A stretch of 64,000 nt of DNA. It comes from Streptomyces sp. CB01580. GTDB lineage: Bacteria > Actinomycetota > Actinomycetes > Streptomycetales > Streptomycetaceae. Position numbers and translations under genes: made by a program. Location: contig NZ_LIXJ01000030.1 in the NCBI RefSeq assembly GCF_001905795.1, forward strand, positions 1 through 64,000, read 5' to 3'. Positions 50,271 through 58,412 of this stretch are shown piece by piece. The notes below the pieces were generated by a model. The model had not been told where the DNA came from and made no database searches. It saw only the letters and a list, made by a program, of their open reading frames with translations. The number at the start of each line of letters is the position of its first letter. Position 1 is the stretch's first letter.

Positions 50271-51002
50271 TCAGACGCCGGCGATCGACTGGATCCAGGA
50301 GCGGTACGCGGTGACGTTGGTGTACGCCGTCGTGGTCTGGCGGTCGCTGGTGGAGGCGACGCCGACCTGGACACCACCCAGGGTCATCGGGCCGCCGGAG
50401 TCGCCGCCGGCGGTGATGCCGTCGCCGCGCCGGGCACAGATCGCCGAGCCGCCGTAGGCATCGGTGCAGCCACTGGTCACGGTCACGTTGGCCACCTTCA
50501 GGTAACGGGACTGGCAGTTGGCCTCCGAGCCGCACTGCGAGGTGGCACCCCAGCCCCACACCTGTACGTTCTGCCCGACCCGTACCGTCCCGGCCTGTCC
50601 GAGCTGGGAGTACGTCCCCTGGACGGAACGGTCCAGGCGCACCAGCGCCAGGTCGGCGCTGTGGGTGTAGGTCTGGATGCCGTTCGCCACGGTGCCGCCG
50701 CTGTACTGGTCGAGGCTGCCGATGCGGAAGGACAGCCCGCCACCGGCGACACAGTGCTTGGCCGTGAGAATCCACGTCGGCGCGATGATCGTGGCCGAAC
50801 ACGTCTCCTGACCGTTGGAGTACAGCCGGGCGGCCCAGGGGGCGTTCTGGGCGTATCCGCCACCGATGATCGGTTGTACGGCCTTGGTCACCGGCGCCGC
50901 CTGGGCCGGGACCGACTCGGCCGCCGAGGCGGTGGGGGAGAGCAGGGCGAGGACGGAGACCGCGGCGGCCGAGACGGCGGGGACCAGCCTGGATATGCGC
51001 AT
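50271..51002 (-). CDS. Secreted trypsin-like serine protease (S1A)
   Basis: The 243-aa precursor starts MRISRLVPAVSAAAVSVLAL, a Sec signal peptide; GAGGA lies just before this ATG and in-frame codons further upstream look non-coding. The propeptide ends before IIGGG, the activation site. Catalytic triad: His83 (LTAKHC), Asp117 (HSADLALVRL) and Ser202 (GDSGGP). Ala-Gly and Thr around the S1 pocket resemble streptogrisin/SAM-P20-type enzymes. Cysteines (69, 84, 157, 163, 179, 189) can form three disulfides. It degrades proteins outside the cell. The terminator at 50152-50194 follows. Confidence 0.93.
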   Translation of the reverse strand: MRISRLVPAVSAAAVSVLALLSPTASAAESVPAQAAPVTKAVQPIIGGGYAQNAPWAARLYSNGQETCSATIIAPTWILTAKHCVAGGGLSFRIGSLDQYSGGTVANGIQTYTHSADLALVRLDRSVQGTYSQLGQAGTVRVGQNVQVWGWGATSQCGSEANCQSRYLKVANVTVTSGCTDAYGGSAICARRGDGITAGGDSGGPMTLGGVQVGVASTSDRQTTTAYTNVTAYRSWIQSIAGV

Positions 51003-51115
51003 GCTTCCTCGTTTCATGGGACACGCGAGGTGTGTCTGTGGGGGTTGACCGGCCCCAGGCTCCCGGAGAACCGCGGCGCCGGGTACCTCACGCCTGACCA
51101 TGCCGCGGTGCTATG

Positions 51116-51153
51116 CCCCGGCCGTGTGCCCGGCGCCGGGCACACGGCCGGGG
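51116..51153. terminator. Perfect 38-bp palindrome
   Basis: Positions 51116-51153 are a perfect inverted repeat of 38 bp without any spacer, centred between 51134 and 51135 (arms begin CCCCGGCCGTGTGCC). It lies between the secreted protease start and the broken monooxygenase. It can terminate transcripts from either strand or act as a large protein-binding site. Confidence 0.6.
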
Positions 51154-51218
51154 GCCTCGTGGGCCGGTGGTCGATTCCTGGCCGGTGCGGGCGGGAGGCG
51201 ACCGTGGCGGGAGGAAGG

Positions 51219-51839
51219 TCAGGACGGGCTGGTGGGTTCGACCACTTGCGGGAAACGGCCGATCGCCGCTACGGCGGCCGCCGGTCGACCCCGGGCGGGG
51301 ACGCGCGGGGCCAGGGCCACGGCGGGTGCGGAGGCGCACTGGGCGGCGACCGCCGTGCCGTGCCCGTACACCGGGTCCAGCGCGGTCACCGCGTCACCGG
51401 TCGCGACGAACTCCGCGGGGTGCAGCCCTCGTGGAAGCGGCGGCGATTGAGCGTGCCTCGGCACGTGCGGATCGGGCCGATCGGACGCGCGACCCGTCCG
51501 GTTCTCGACGAGCGCTCCGCCGACCCGGCTCGCGTCCCCTGCCAGGCCCAGGACGGAGGTTCGGGTACGAACCGTGGTGGCCGGGCGGCTCGCGCGCTGT
51601 CGCACGGTGTGGTCCAGCAGGTGCCGACCACAGGCGATCGGATACGCGGCCGAGTCGTGGTCCGCAAGCCGTCCCGGCTCCAGACGCATCGGCGGACCGG
51701 ACGGGATCGAACCGTGACGGGTCCCGGCCGCACGCAGCGCGTCGACGGTGCCGGGCAGGGGAAGGAGGCAGGGCCCGCCGGGCGAGGGCTCGTACACCCG
51801 GTCGCATGCCCGGCCGTACGACGAGGTGTCCGGCCCCAT
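51219..51839 (-). pseudogene. Decayed flavin-dependent monooxygenase
   Basis: The 206-codon open frame has a recognisable FAD-binding C-terminal motif, FVATGDAVTALDPVYGHGTA followed by VAAQCASAPAVALA, typical of FAD_binding_3-type oxidoreductases (tryptophan halogenase/geranylgeranyl-reductase-like). The N-terminal GxGxxG Rossmann segment and several hundred residues between are missing, and intervening sequence is out-of-family Pro/Arg-rich. About a third of a normal gene remains, so it should be inactive despite the open frame. Confidence 0.55.
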
Positions 51840-51861
51840 GCCCCACCTCCCGGCCCCTGAG

Positions 51862-52053
51862 TCACCGGCCGGTCGACCGACGGGGGAGAACGGTCCGACC
51901 GGCGACCGCGACCGTTTGACCCAACCAGTGCTCTGCCGCTCGCACGAGTGACACGAGACCGAGCGCGATCAAGGGTGTCAGGACCGGCCCCGTACCGGAA
52001 CCCGCCTGTCCAGAACCCCGATCCGGTGGTTTCGTCGCGCCGCCGGGGTGCAT
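51862..52053 (-). other. Possible short membrane-protein ORF
   Basis: A 63-codon frame contains a hydrophobic stretch TPLIALGLVSLVRAAEHWLG near its C-terminus. There is no good ribosome site and the family is not recognised; it may be a chance frame next to the monooxygenase remnant. Confidence 0.25.
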
Positions 52054-52092
52054 CGTCGACGGCCCTCGGACCGGTGGGGGTCCGAGGCCCGC

Positions 52093-52536
52093 TCACATCT
52101 CGTCCCGTACCGGGCGGAGCCCCGGGGTCGGAAGCTCGAACAGCCGTTGCGAGCGACGGTCGTTCTCCTCGCGCATCGCGGCCCCCCAGGGCCAGGGCCA
52201 TGCGGCGCCGACGTTGGGACAGGGACAGACGAGGTGGTGTGGGACATGGCAGAAGGCGCCGGGGGTGGGTTCGGCGTCCCAGGTGTTGATCGCGGTGCCG
52301 TCCACGCCGATCACCCATCGCCGGCGGGGTGGGAGATGATGAGAGGGCACGGCGATGCCGGGTTCGAGGAGTACCCAGTGCCCTTCGTAGAGGGTGGGGT
52401 ACCGGTCTTGTCGAAGGCCGCAGTCCGGGCAGTCGGGCGGTTCCGGAGGCGGCGGGGCGGTGGCGCCTTCGCGAAGGGCTTGGAAGTCGTCGTCGGGGCG
52501 GTCCGGGCCTGCCGGGAAGGAATCGGTGTCCCCCAT
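52093..52536 (-). CDS. DUF6083-domain protein
   Basis: Encodes 147 aa. A CPDCGLRQDRYPTLYEGH core with paired cysteines, followed by WVLLEPGIAVPSHHLPPRRR and WVIGVDGTAINTWDAEPTPG and a second Cys/His group (FCHVPHHLVCPCPN), fits the actinobacterial DUF6083 family (recalled, not searched). The paired Cys/His residues suggest zinc binding. The N-terminal 35 residues are Pro/Asp-rich and probably disordered. Function unknown. It is on the minus strand without a close operon partner. Confidence 0.8.
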   Translation of the reverse strand: MGDTDSFPAGPDRPDDDFQALREGATAPPPPEPPDCPDCGLRQDRYPTLYEGHWVLLEPGIAVPSHHLPPRRRWVIGVDGTAINTWDAEPTPGAFCHVPHHLVCPCPNVGAAWPWPWGAAMREENDRRSQRLFELPTPGLRPVRDEM

Positions 52537-52549
52537 ACGGTTCAGGGTC

Positions 52550-52702
52550 CGGAAGGGCCGTCAGGTCCGGTAGGGCGCAATTCGGCCGACCTTCTCGAAC
52601 GGCCCCCGCACGGAGTCCGGTGACGACGAGCAGGCCCCGCCGGTGAAGCCGACACCGGAGACGATCCGGGTGGCGAGCGGCGACGGGGTGAACGCGACGT
52701 CT
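52550..52702 (-). other. Possible small ORF with coding-like bias
   Basis: A GTG-started frame reads VQDVAFTPSPLATRIVSGVG and continues FTGGACSSSPDSVRGPFEKV to a stop near 52550, with GC-biased third positions. It has no clear ribosome site and is about 50 codons. It could be a small gene or the 3' remnant of one. Confidence 0.25.
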
Positions 52703-52752
52703 TGCACGCCGGGCGGACCGGGCCCGGGCGGTCGGCCGCCGAGCCGCTCGGT

Positions 52753-53286
52753 CTACCGACGTCCCCGGCCCTGAGGGAATTGCCCCAGGTGTACCGCTCG
52801 GTGGACCACCAGCGCCAGCTCGCGGGCGTCCTCGGTGAACGTGTCGACACGAATCCTGCGGCCGCTGTGAAGCGTGATGTCACAGGTGAAGCCCATTCCG
52901 CGGGCTTCGGCCAGAGGCCGGCTGTCGTCGCCGTGAGCACCCACCTGTGTGATGTCCTCCCAGGGGATCACGCTGGCGGTGCCCGCCACCCGATGGGTCA
53001 ACCCGCGTTCATGGATGTCGAAACACTGCTCCCGGGTACGAAACGCCTGCATCATCCGCCAGATCCCCAGCCCGGCCCCCATCAGCCCGACTCCGAGCAA
53101 CAGCCCCGCCAGCTGGGGCGCGCCGTCGGTGGTGCCGATCGAAGCGACCGCGACGGGTACCCCGAAGGCCAGCCCGACGGCGCCGACGCCCAGCAGAATG
53201 CCCGCCTGTCGCAGCCGCCTGCCACCGTCCGTGCGGTGTTCGCGGACGAAACCGCCCAACCGTCTGGCCACCTCAGTGCGCCGCAC
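52753..53286 (-). CDS. Two-pass membrane protein with PH-like domain
   Basis: Encodes 177 aa. Two hydrophobic segments (AGILLGVGAVGLAFGVPVAV and LAGLLLGVGLMGAGLGIWRM) precede a soluble part (DIHERGLTHRVAGTASVIPW, ITLHSGRRIRVDTFTEDARE) typical of the small YcxB/PH-like proteins found in actinomycetes. The N-terminus is basic. It may report or buffer a membrane property; the exact function is unknown. A G-rich ribosome site precedes the GTG start. Confidence 0.75.
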   Translation of the reverse strand: MRRTEVARRLGGFVREHRTDGGRRLRQAGILLGVGAVGLAFGVPVAVASIGTTDGAPQLAGLLLGVGLMGAGLGIWRMMQAFRTREQCFDIHERGLTHRVAGTASVIPWEDITQVGAHGDDSRPLAEARGMGFTCDITLHSGRRIRVDTFTEDARELALVVHRAVHLGQFPQGRGRR

Positions 53287-53398
53287 CTTGATCCCCCTAC
53301 CTCGCGGATGTCACGAAGACGTGTCCGTGGACCGGCTGTTCATCCTCATGCCACGCCCACGGGAGCGCAACCGCCCCCGTGCTCCCGTTCAAGACGGC

Positions 53399-54037
53399 TC
53401 AGGGGCCGGGGCGCAGTACCGTCGCGACGAGTCGGGCCAGGTGGTCGCGGTATTGACGCTCAGTCAATCCGGCTTCGAGGACAAGTTGTTCGTACCCTTC
53501 CGGGGAGAGGACGAAGGACAGGACAGCGGCGGTCTCCTCGTCCGCGGACACGTTCACGAGGCCGCGGCGCCGCAACCGGCCGACGGCTTCCCCGATGTCG
53601 GCGCGGCGGTGGTCGAGCAGTTGATCAAGCGTGGCCCGGACGTCGGCCTCCGTGTCCGCGGCGCTGACGAAGGCGCGCCAGAGGCCGGCCGAGCGGGCGT
53701 TCGCTGTGGCGATGAGTTCGATGCCGGCGGTGAGGTAGGTCTCGCCCTCCAGATGCTCGATCGCCATGAACTGCTCGCGCTCCAGCAGCGGCGCCGAACC
53801 CTCGGATCCGGCGAAGGTCTGCTCGAACGCTGCCAGCAGGAGGGCGCGCTTGGGCCCGTAGCCCTTGACGGTCTCGACCGAGACGCCTGCGTCGGCGGCG
53901 ATCTCGGCCAGCGTCGTCCGCCCGTATCCGCGCTCTGCGAAGCGGTCCGCGGCTGCCGTGAGGACTCGTCGTTTCGTCGCCTCGGCCTGTCCGGCGCGCA
54001 GCGTCGATCTGTAGCTGCGGCGTTCCGCCCCACTCAT
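53399..54037 (-). CDS. TetR-family regulator, divergent from glycosyltransferase
   Basis: Encodes 212 aa starting MSGAERRSYRSTLRAGQAEA. The helix-turn-helix is DRFAERGYGRTTLAEIAADA with GVSVETVKGYGPKRALLLAA. The C-terminal half is helical (AGIELIATANARSAGLWRAF, VLSFVLSPEGYEQLVLEAGL). It is divergently arranged with the glycosyltransferase gene across 69 bases containing operator-like repeats, so it probably represses that gene and itself, with a glycosylated or toxic macrolide-type compound as candidate inducer (inference). Confidence 0.88.
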   Translation of the reverse strand: MSGAERRSYRSTLRAGQAEATKRRVLTAAADRFAERGYGRTTLAEIAADAGVSVETVKGYGPKRALLLAAFEQTFAGSEGSAPLLEREQFMAIEHLEGETYLTAGIELIATANARSAGLWRAFVSAADTEADVRATLDQLLDHRRADIGEAVGRLRRRGLVNVSADEETAAVLSFVLSPEGYEQLVLEAGLTERQYRDHLARLVATVLRPGP

Positions 54038-54106
54038 TTGAACTTCCTTGAAGGGTAGTCAATACTCTTAGACGTTAACCAATGTTAGCGCAGGGGGAAG
54101 TCGCGC
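54038..54106. promoter_or_regulatory. Shared promoter/operator of TetR and glycosyltransferase
   Basis: This 69-bp divergent gap is AT-rich. TAAC-CAAT-GTTA at 54076-54087 and TTAAC flanks form a small inverted repeat, and TTGAAG...TAGACG is a weak plus-strand promoter match. Both genes must be controlled here, which makes a TetR operator very likely. Confidence 0.5.
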
Positions 54107-55390
54107 ATGCCCGGAACACTGATCTGCTCGTCACCCGCCGAAGGTCACGTCACTCCCTTGCTCGCGGTCGCTCGTGGTCTGGTCGCGGCCGGACAGCGCG
54201 TGGTGATGGTGACGGGCCGCCGCTTCGCCGAACGGGTCCGGGCCACCGGAGCCGAATTCGCGCCCTTGCCGGAAGCGGTGGACTTCGACGACACCTGGGC
54301 CGATTCCCATCCGGAGCGGGCCGGGAAACGCGGCCTCGCCGCGATGCGCTTCGACCTGGACCACATGTTCTTCCGTGCGGCCGAGCCGCAGTACGAGACC
54401 GTCACCGCACTGATCGACGCCCACGGCATCGACGTCGTGCTGGCCGAACCGCTGTTCCTCGGCGCCGCCCCACTGGCCCTGCTGCCTCGCGACCGGCGCC
54501 CGCGGCTGATGCTGGCGGGCATTGTTCCGCTGCCGCTGACAGGCCCCGATGCCGCCCCCTTCGGACTCGGCCTGCCGCCCATGGGCGGACCACTGGGCCG
54601 AGTACGGAACCGGGCGCTGACCGCGCTCGTGCGGCGGGTGGTCTTCCCGGCGCAGCAGCGGGACCTGTCGGGCCTGTGCCGACGGATCACCGGCCGCCCG
54701 CTGCCGGGCCTGTTCCTCGACTGGCCCGCGCTGGCGGACGATCTGGTGCAGCTGACCGTCCCGGGGTTCGAGTACCCGCGCCCCGGCGCGACCGCACCGG
54801 TGCACTTCATCGGGCCGCTGGGCCGGAGCTCCGCCGACGACCATCCGCTGCCCGACTGGTGGAGCGAGCTCGATCACGACCTCCCGATCGTACTGGTCAC
54901 CCAGGGCACAGCGGCCAACACCGACTTCGACGAGCTGATCAATCCGGCGGTGACGGCGCTGGCGGACGAGGACGTGACCGTTGTTGTTGCCACCGGAGGC
55001 CGCGGAACACAGACATGGGCGACCGCGCTGCCCGACAACGTGAGAGCGGCCGCGTTCGTGCCGTACGACGCGCTGATGCCCCGTGTCGCCCTGATGGTCA
55101 CCAACGGCGGGTACGGCGGCGTGCACTTCGCGCTGCGCCACGGGGTCCCGCTCGTGGTCGCCGGGGCCACCGAGGACAAGGCCGAGGTTGCCGCCCGGGT
55201 TTCCTGGTCCGGTGTGGGCGTGGGGATGCGTACCAACCACCCGTCGGCGAAGGCACTGGGTGAGGCCGCCCGCCGCGTGCTGGGAGACCAGGGCTACCGA
55301 GACCGGGCCGGGGTCCTGGCGGAACAGATCGCAGCGGCGGGCGGTATCGACGCGTTGGTCGCCCTGATCGACACGAGCCGCACGCCCTGA
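54107..55390 (+). CDS. GT1-family (macrolide-type) glycosyltransferase
   Basis: Encodes 427 aa. The acceptor-side N-terminal domain begins LICSSPAEGHVTPLLAVARG, typical of OleD/MGT-like enzymes. The donor-side signature is FVPYDALMPRVALMVTNGGY then GGVHFALRHGVPLVVAG, matching the nucleotide-sugar binding motif of UDP-sugar glycosyltransferases; VLVTQGTAANTD starts the C-terminal domain. It should attach a sugar, often glucose, to a natural product or drug, a self-resistance function. Gene pairing with the divergent TetR supports inducible detoxification. Confidence 0.92.
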   Translation: MPGTLICSSPAEGHVTPLLAVARGLVAAGQRVVMVTGRRFAERVRATGAEFAPLPEAVDFDDTWADSHPERAGKRGLAAMRFDLDHMFFRAAEPQYETVTALIDAHGIDVVLAEPLFLGAAPLALLPRDRRPRLMLAGIVPLPLTGPDAAPFGLGLPPMGGPLGRVRNRALTALVRRVVFPAQQRDLSGLCRRITGRPLPGLFLDWPALADDLVQLTVPGFEYPRPGATAPVHFIGPLGRSSADDHPLPDWWSELDHDLPIVLVTQGTAANTDFDELINPAVTALADEDVTVVVATGGRGTQTWATALPDNVRAAAFVPYDALMPRVALMVTNGGYGGVHFALRHGVPLVVAGATEDKAEVAARVSWSGVGVGMRTNHPSAKALGEAARRVLGDQGYRDRAGVLAEQIAAAGGIDALVALIDTSRTP

Positions 55391-55839
55391 CACGGCGTAC
55401 GGGGGCGTGCACTTCGAGCGGCGCGTGGCGGAACCTCGGGGCGGATGAGCTCGACGGGCTTGCGGCGGCTCGGCTGCCCGCAGAGTGGTGGGGAAGCCGT
55501 ACCACTTCACGTGTCGGGTGACGGTCGGGTGGTCCGGACGTGGGCTCTTCCCGGCCCGGTCCCGGCCCGGTCCCGGCCCGGGAAGCTCTCGAAGGACGTC
55601 GGTGGCGGGCATCGGGCCTGGGCGGGCCCCTTTTCGAGGCCGCTCGGCGCGTTCGTGGTGTGGGCGGTGTTCGCAGGTTGGTGGCCTGTCGGCGTGCGGC
55701 AGGTGTTGCGGTGACGACGATGTCGTCGCCCGGCTGCCCGAGATGCCTGTCCGGCCGGACATGGTGGCCGGGGCGTCCGGCACGGTGCAAGGGACCGTCG
55801 ATGCTGCTCCGTGCCCGGAGCGGGCGGCCGTTCCTCGGC
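55391..55839. other. Repeat-containing non-coding stretch
   Basis: No gene is supported in 449 bases. An 11-bp unit CGGCCCGGTCC is repeated about three times at 55553-55586. Just after the glycosyltransferase stop a short stretch (TAYGGVHFERR) echoes its YGGVHFALRHG motif, which may be a small duplication. Confidence 0.35.
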
Positions 55840-56487
55840 TCAGTCGGCGAGCAGTTTGTCGAGCTCCGCCGTGAAGGGTACGGCAGGGTCGAAGCCCATT
55901 CCGGCGAAATGCCCGGCGAGTTCCAGGGAGAGGACGCCGTGCAGCCGGGTCCAGAACGCGAGGGCCCGGCGGAGGGCCGAGGGCGGGGCGGGGTGCTCGC
56001 CCGCCCACTGCCGGTGGCTTTCCAGGTGTGTGTCGAGGGGCGTCACGGCGGCGTCCGCCGGCAGTGCGGCGCAGGCGTCGAGGAGGACCGCCATGATCTC
56101 CGACGCGATCGTGGTGATGTCATCGGGTGCGTGATAACCGGGCACGGGTGTGCCGTAGACGAGGAAGTACCGCTGAGGGTCGTCGAGGGCCCAGCCGCGT
56201 AGTACATGCGCGAGCCCGGCGAGGTCGGAGCCCGTCTCCGCCGCGGACCGGAAGGCGTCGGCCAGGCTGCGGTAAGCGTCCCGGACGAGTTCGGTGATCA
56301 GTTCGTCGCGACCGGCGAAGTATCGGTAGAGCGCGGGCCCGCTCATGCCCAGCTGCTTGGCGATCGCGTTCAGGGAGAGCGCGGATGCCCCGGCATCGGC
56401 GATCTGCTCCCATGCCCGCTCCTTGATCTCCGTACGTACCTGGTTCCGGTACCTCTCGCGGGGGGTCACCCTGGCTCCGTCGGTCAT
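55840..56487 (-). CDS. TetR-family regulator
   Basis: Encodes 215 aa starting MTDGARVTPRERYRNQVRTE. HTH: QIADAGASALSLNAIAKQLG then MSGPALYRYFAGRDELITEL, strongly conserved with SACE-type TetR regulators. The ligand half includes YFLVYGTPVPGYHAPDDITT, the WHG/TetR_C-type region of regulators of exporters and oxidoreductases. It has no divergent or adjacent partner gene now, because a transposition remnant lies upstream. A dyad 97 bp before the start is a candidate autoregulatory operator. Confidence 0.88.
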   Translation of the reverse strand: MTDGARVTPRERYRNQVRTEIKERAWEQIADAGASALSLNAIAKQLGMSGPALYRYFAGRDELITELVRDAYRSLADAFRSAAETGSDLAGLAHVLRGWALDDPQRYFLVYGTPVPGYHAPDDITTIASEIMAVLLDACAALPADAAVTPLDTHLESHRQWAGEHPAPPSALRRALAFWTRLHGVLSLELAGHFAGMGFDPAVPFTAELDKLLAD

Positions 56488-56522
56488 CCGTCACGCTCCC
56501 TGCCTGGACGCACTCCTGGGTG

Positions 56523-56867
56523 TTACACCCTATCGCGACAGCGAGAGCGGGTAGCGAGGGGGATTCGGTGACACTTGATACTCCTGCCTGAGGCAGTCAT
56601 TTTAGTTGTAGCTTCTAACTGGCTCGCGCGTGCGGCGAGTTGCGCACCACACGCACCGCTGAACAAGGCGGTCGGGGTGACGTCGACGCCCGCGTACACG
56701 AACGTCGCCCTGATGCGTTCGGTCAGGTCTTTGAGGAGGTCGGCGGTCTCCGCACCAGTGGTGGTGCGGCGATTGAAGCGGTGAATTTCGTCGATCATGA
56801 CCAGACACACGCCCACACGGTTGTAGGTATGGCAGACAGCGTCGGTGAGGGGGCTCCTGGGGATCCC
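56523..56867 (-). pseudogene. TniB-like AAA ATPase remnant
   Basis: The minus strand encodes LTDAVCHTYNRVGVCLVMID, then EIHRFNRRTTTGAETADLLK and DLTERIRATFVYAGVDVTPT up to GAQLAARASQLE. LVMIDEIHRF is a Walker B with Asp-Glu, and the remainder matches AAA ATPases that partner Mu/Tn7-type transposases. The Walker A part is missing: the frame has a stop at 56868-56870, and after ASQLE the sequence is unrelated. About 100 codons remain. AT-rich sequence next to it and GGCGGCCAGTT repeats upstream suggest a decayed element boundary. Confidence 0.65.
56584..56596. promoter_or_regulatory. Dyad upstream of the TetR gene
   Basis: CTGCC-TGA-GGCAG is an inverted repeat with a 3-bp centre, 97 bp upstream of the TetR start and inside the transposition remnant. 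An AT-rich TTTTAGTTGTAGCTTCTAACT tract follows, which could hold the promoter. Confidence 0.4.
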
Positions 56868-56944
56868 TCACTTCCTGCTCGGTGGCCTGGCCAGCACCCG
56901 GGCACGAGCTGAGAAGCCCGCGAAGGCCAGCTGACCTCTGTGTT

Positions 56945-56979
56945 GGCGGCCAGTTCGCATTGCCCACCGGCGGCCAGTT
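56945..56979. repeat. GGCGGCCAGTT direct repeats near a transposon end
   Basis: The 11-mer GGCGGCCAGTT occurs at 56945-56955 and 56969-56979, 24 bp apart, just beyond the start side of the TniB-like remnant. Mu/Tn7-type elements have repeated transposase-binding sites at their ends, so these may be end repeats of the lost element (inference). Confidence 0.4.
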
Positions 56980-57025
56980 ACCGGGGAAGCAACTGGACAC
57001 CGATGTCACTGTGTAATGGCCTGAG

Positions 57026-57883
57026 TCAGTAGATGATGGAGACGATCTGACAGGCTGCTTCGGCGAGTTGTCGATTGCCGTCGATCCTGGCGTGGACCAG
57101 GGCGGTGTTCGGCTGGATGCCGCGGGTGCACAGGCGCCAGGCGGTCTCCGTGTCCAGTCCGACGACGGCGGCGGGATGTCCATTCCCCGGCTCGGCCAGC
57201 GACCAACGCGTCCCGGTGGCGGTCGCTGTCCAGCTGCCGCCCGCTGGGCCGTCGATCCGCACCTGGATCTGGGTGCCGGCGGGCGCGGTGACCTCGCGCA
57301 GGGTGTGTGGCAGGGCCCGCATGAAGGTATCCATGACGACGGACAGCAGCCGTGGGCCGGGGTCGGTGTCCTGGCCGGTGGCGTGGCGGATCTGCTGGCG
57401 GTGGGTCCAGAACTCGGTGAGGTCGCGGGCGGTGTCCAGCCACATCGGCGCCGGGTCGATCCCGGCCCAGGACACCCCGAGCGACGGCGCGTTGGGGGTG
57501 GTGGTCTCGAAGAACCGCGCGACCTGCCCACCGACCAGATCGAGGGTGTCGGTGAGCACGGCCGGGCTCACCCGGCGACAGGCGTCGACCCATTCCTGGT
57601 TGATGCGGTGGATGAACGCCTCCAGCGTCTCGCCCGGCACGAAAGAGGGCCCGTCCCGGTGGCCGTCCCGGTCCCGGGCGAGGCGCCCGTAGAAGTCGCC
57701 CAGAAGGTGGGCGGCAAGGTCCCGGACGTTCCAGCCCGGTACCGCCTCCCTGCCCCAGTCGGCGGGCGCCAGGCCGCGCAGGGTCGTCATCAGCGCGGCA
57801 TGCTCCGGCGCGAACAAGGAGCGGGCATCGATCGGGGCACCAAGCCAGGAAGAGGCCGACACGTCATGGAGCTGGGCGTTCAT
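57026..57883 (-). CDS. Mycothiol-dependent maleylpyruvate isomerase-family protein
   Basis: Encodes 285 aa of the DinB-like MDMPI family. The N-terminal metal-binding bundle has VPGWNVRDLAAHLLGDFYGR with a His, and TRDLTEFWTHRQQIRHATGQ carries the second and third His of the zinc site (EFWTHRQQIRHA). The C-terminal wing (VRIDGPAGGSWTATATG, VGLDTETAWRLCTRGIQPN) is typical. Relatives use mycothiol to isomerise maleylpyruvate or to detoxify electrophiles. No gentisate genes are adjacent, so detoxification is as likely. It ends beside the transposition remnant. Confidence 0.85.
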   Translation of the reverse strand: MNAQLHDVSASSWLGAPIDARSLFAPEHAALMTTLRGLAPADWGREAVPGWNVRDLAAHLLGDFYGRLARDRDGHRDGPSFVPGETLEAFIHRINQEWVDACRRVSPAVLTDTLDLVGGQVARFFETTTPNAPSLGVSWAGIDPAPMWLDTARDLTEFWTHRQQIRHATGQDTDPGPRLLSVVMDTFMRALPHTLREVTAPAGTQIQVRIDGPAGGSWTATATGTRWSLAEPGNGHPAAVVGLDTETAWRLCTRGIQPNTALVHARIDGNRQLAEAACQIVSIIY

Positions 57884-57919
57884 GACGCAACCCTGCCAAC
57901 CGGATGACTGATTCGCCAG

Positions 57920-58084
57920 CTACTGAGGTTGAACTCGTGGTGTCGTAGGGGCTGACGGCTCGTTGTCGTACGGCTCCTCGGGGCACTCCACAGCCAGGGA
58001 CACCAGGTGCGGCAGCATCGAGCCGAGTTCGCGTAGCCGGGGCTCGGGCACCGTGGGCGCATAGGTCACTTCGACAAGCGGCAT
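57920..58084 (-). pseudogene. Truncated tautomerase-family protein
   Basis: The frame starts MPLVEVTYAPTVPEPRLREL, where Pro2 would be the catalytic residue of 4-oxalocrotonate-type tautomerases, and continues GSMLPHLVSLAVECPEEPYD before a short unrelated tail (NEPSAPTTPRVQPQ). Family members are roughly twice this length, so the 3' half is lost. It lies between the mycothiol-dependent isomerase and the septum-formation gene. Confidence 0.6.
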
Positions 58085-58412
58085 CCTCGACACCCTAGAC
58101 GAAGACCTGCCCCACCAGAGCACCGAGACCCCGCCGACCCGGCCCCGGACGACCGCCCGGCACCCCGAACAGACGCCGGTCACCTCGCTATGACGTGGCA
58201 AAACCGTTCGCCCCGAATCAGGAGGGCCGCAACGGCGCCAACGATCACGAGCCCTGCGGCGATCACGATCCGCGGGTCGTTTCACGGGAGGCGATCCGGT
58301 AGCGGCGATCGAGCAGGTCGCGTGGAACCAACCGCTACCCCGCGTGCCAACAACACCGCTCTGCGGGGCCGACTCAAGCTGACGGACACGGCCCCGCTGC
58401 TGCGGCGGAGCG
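58085..58412. other. Gap with a possible short membrane peptide
   Basis: No convincing gene. On the minus strand a GTG near 58270 opens VIAAGLVIVGAVAALLIRGE to a stop near 58184, a short hydrophobic frame overlapping an upstream stop by GTGA. It may be a small peptide or a relic; I give it low weight. Confidence 0.25.

Noticed and set aside
55553..55586. A short CGGCCCGGTCC repeat as CRISPR or origin iterons
   Set aside because: Only about three copies of 11 bp with no spacers; a simple GC repeat is the more likely explanation.
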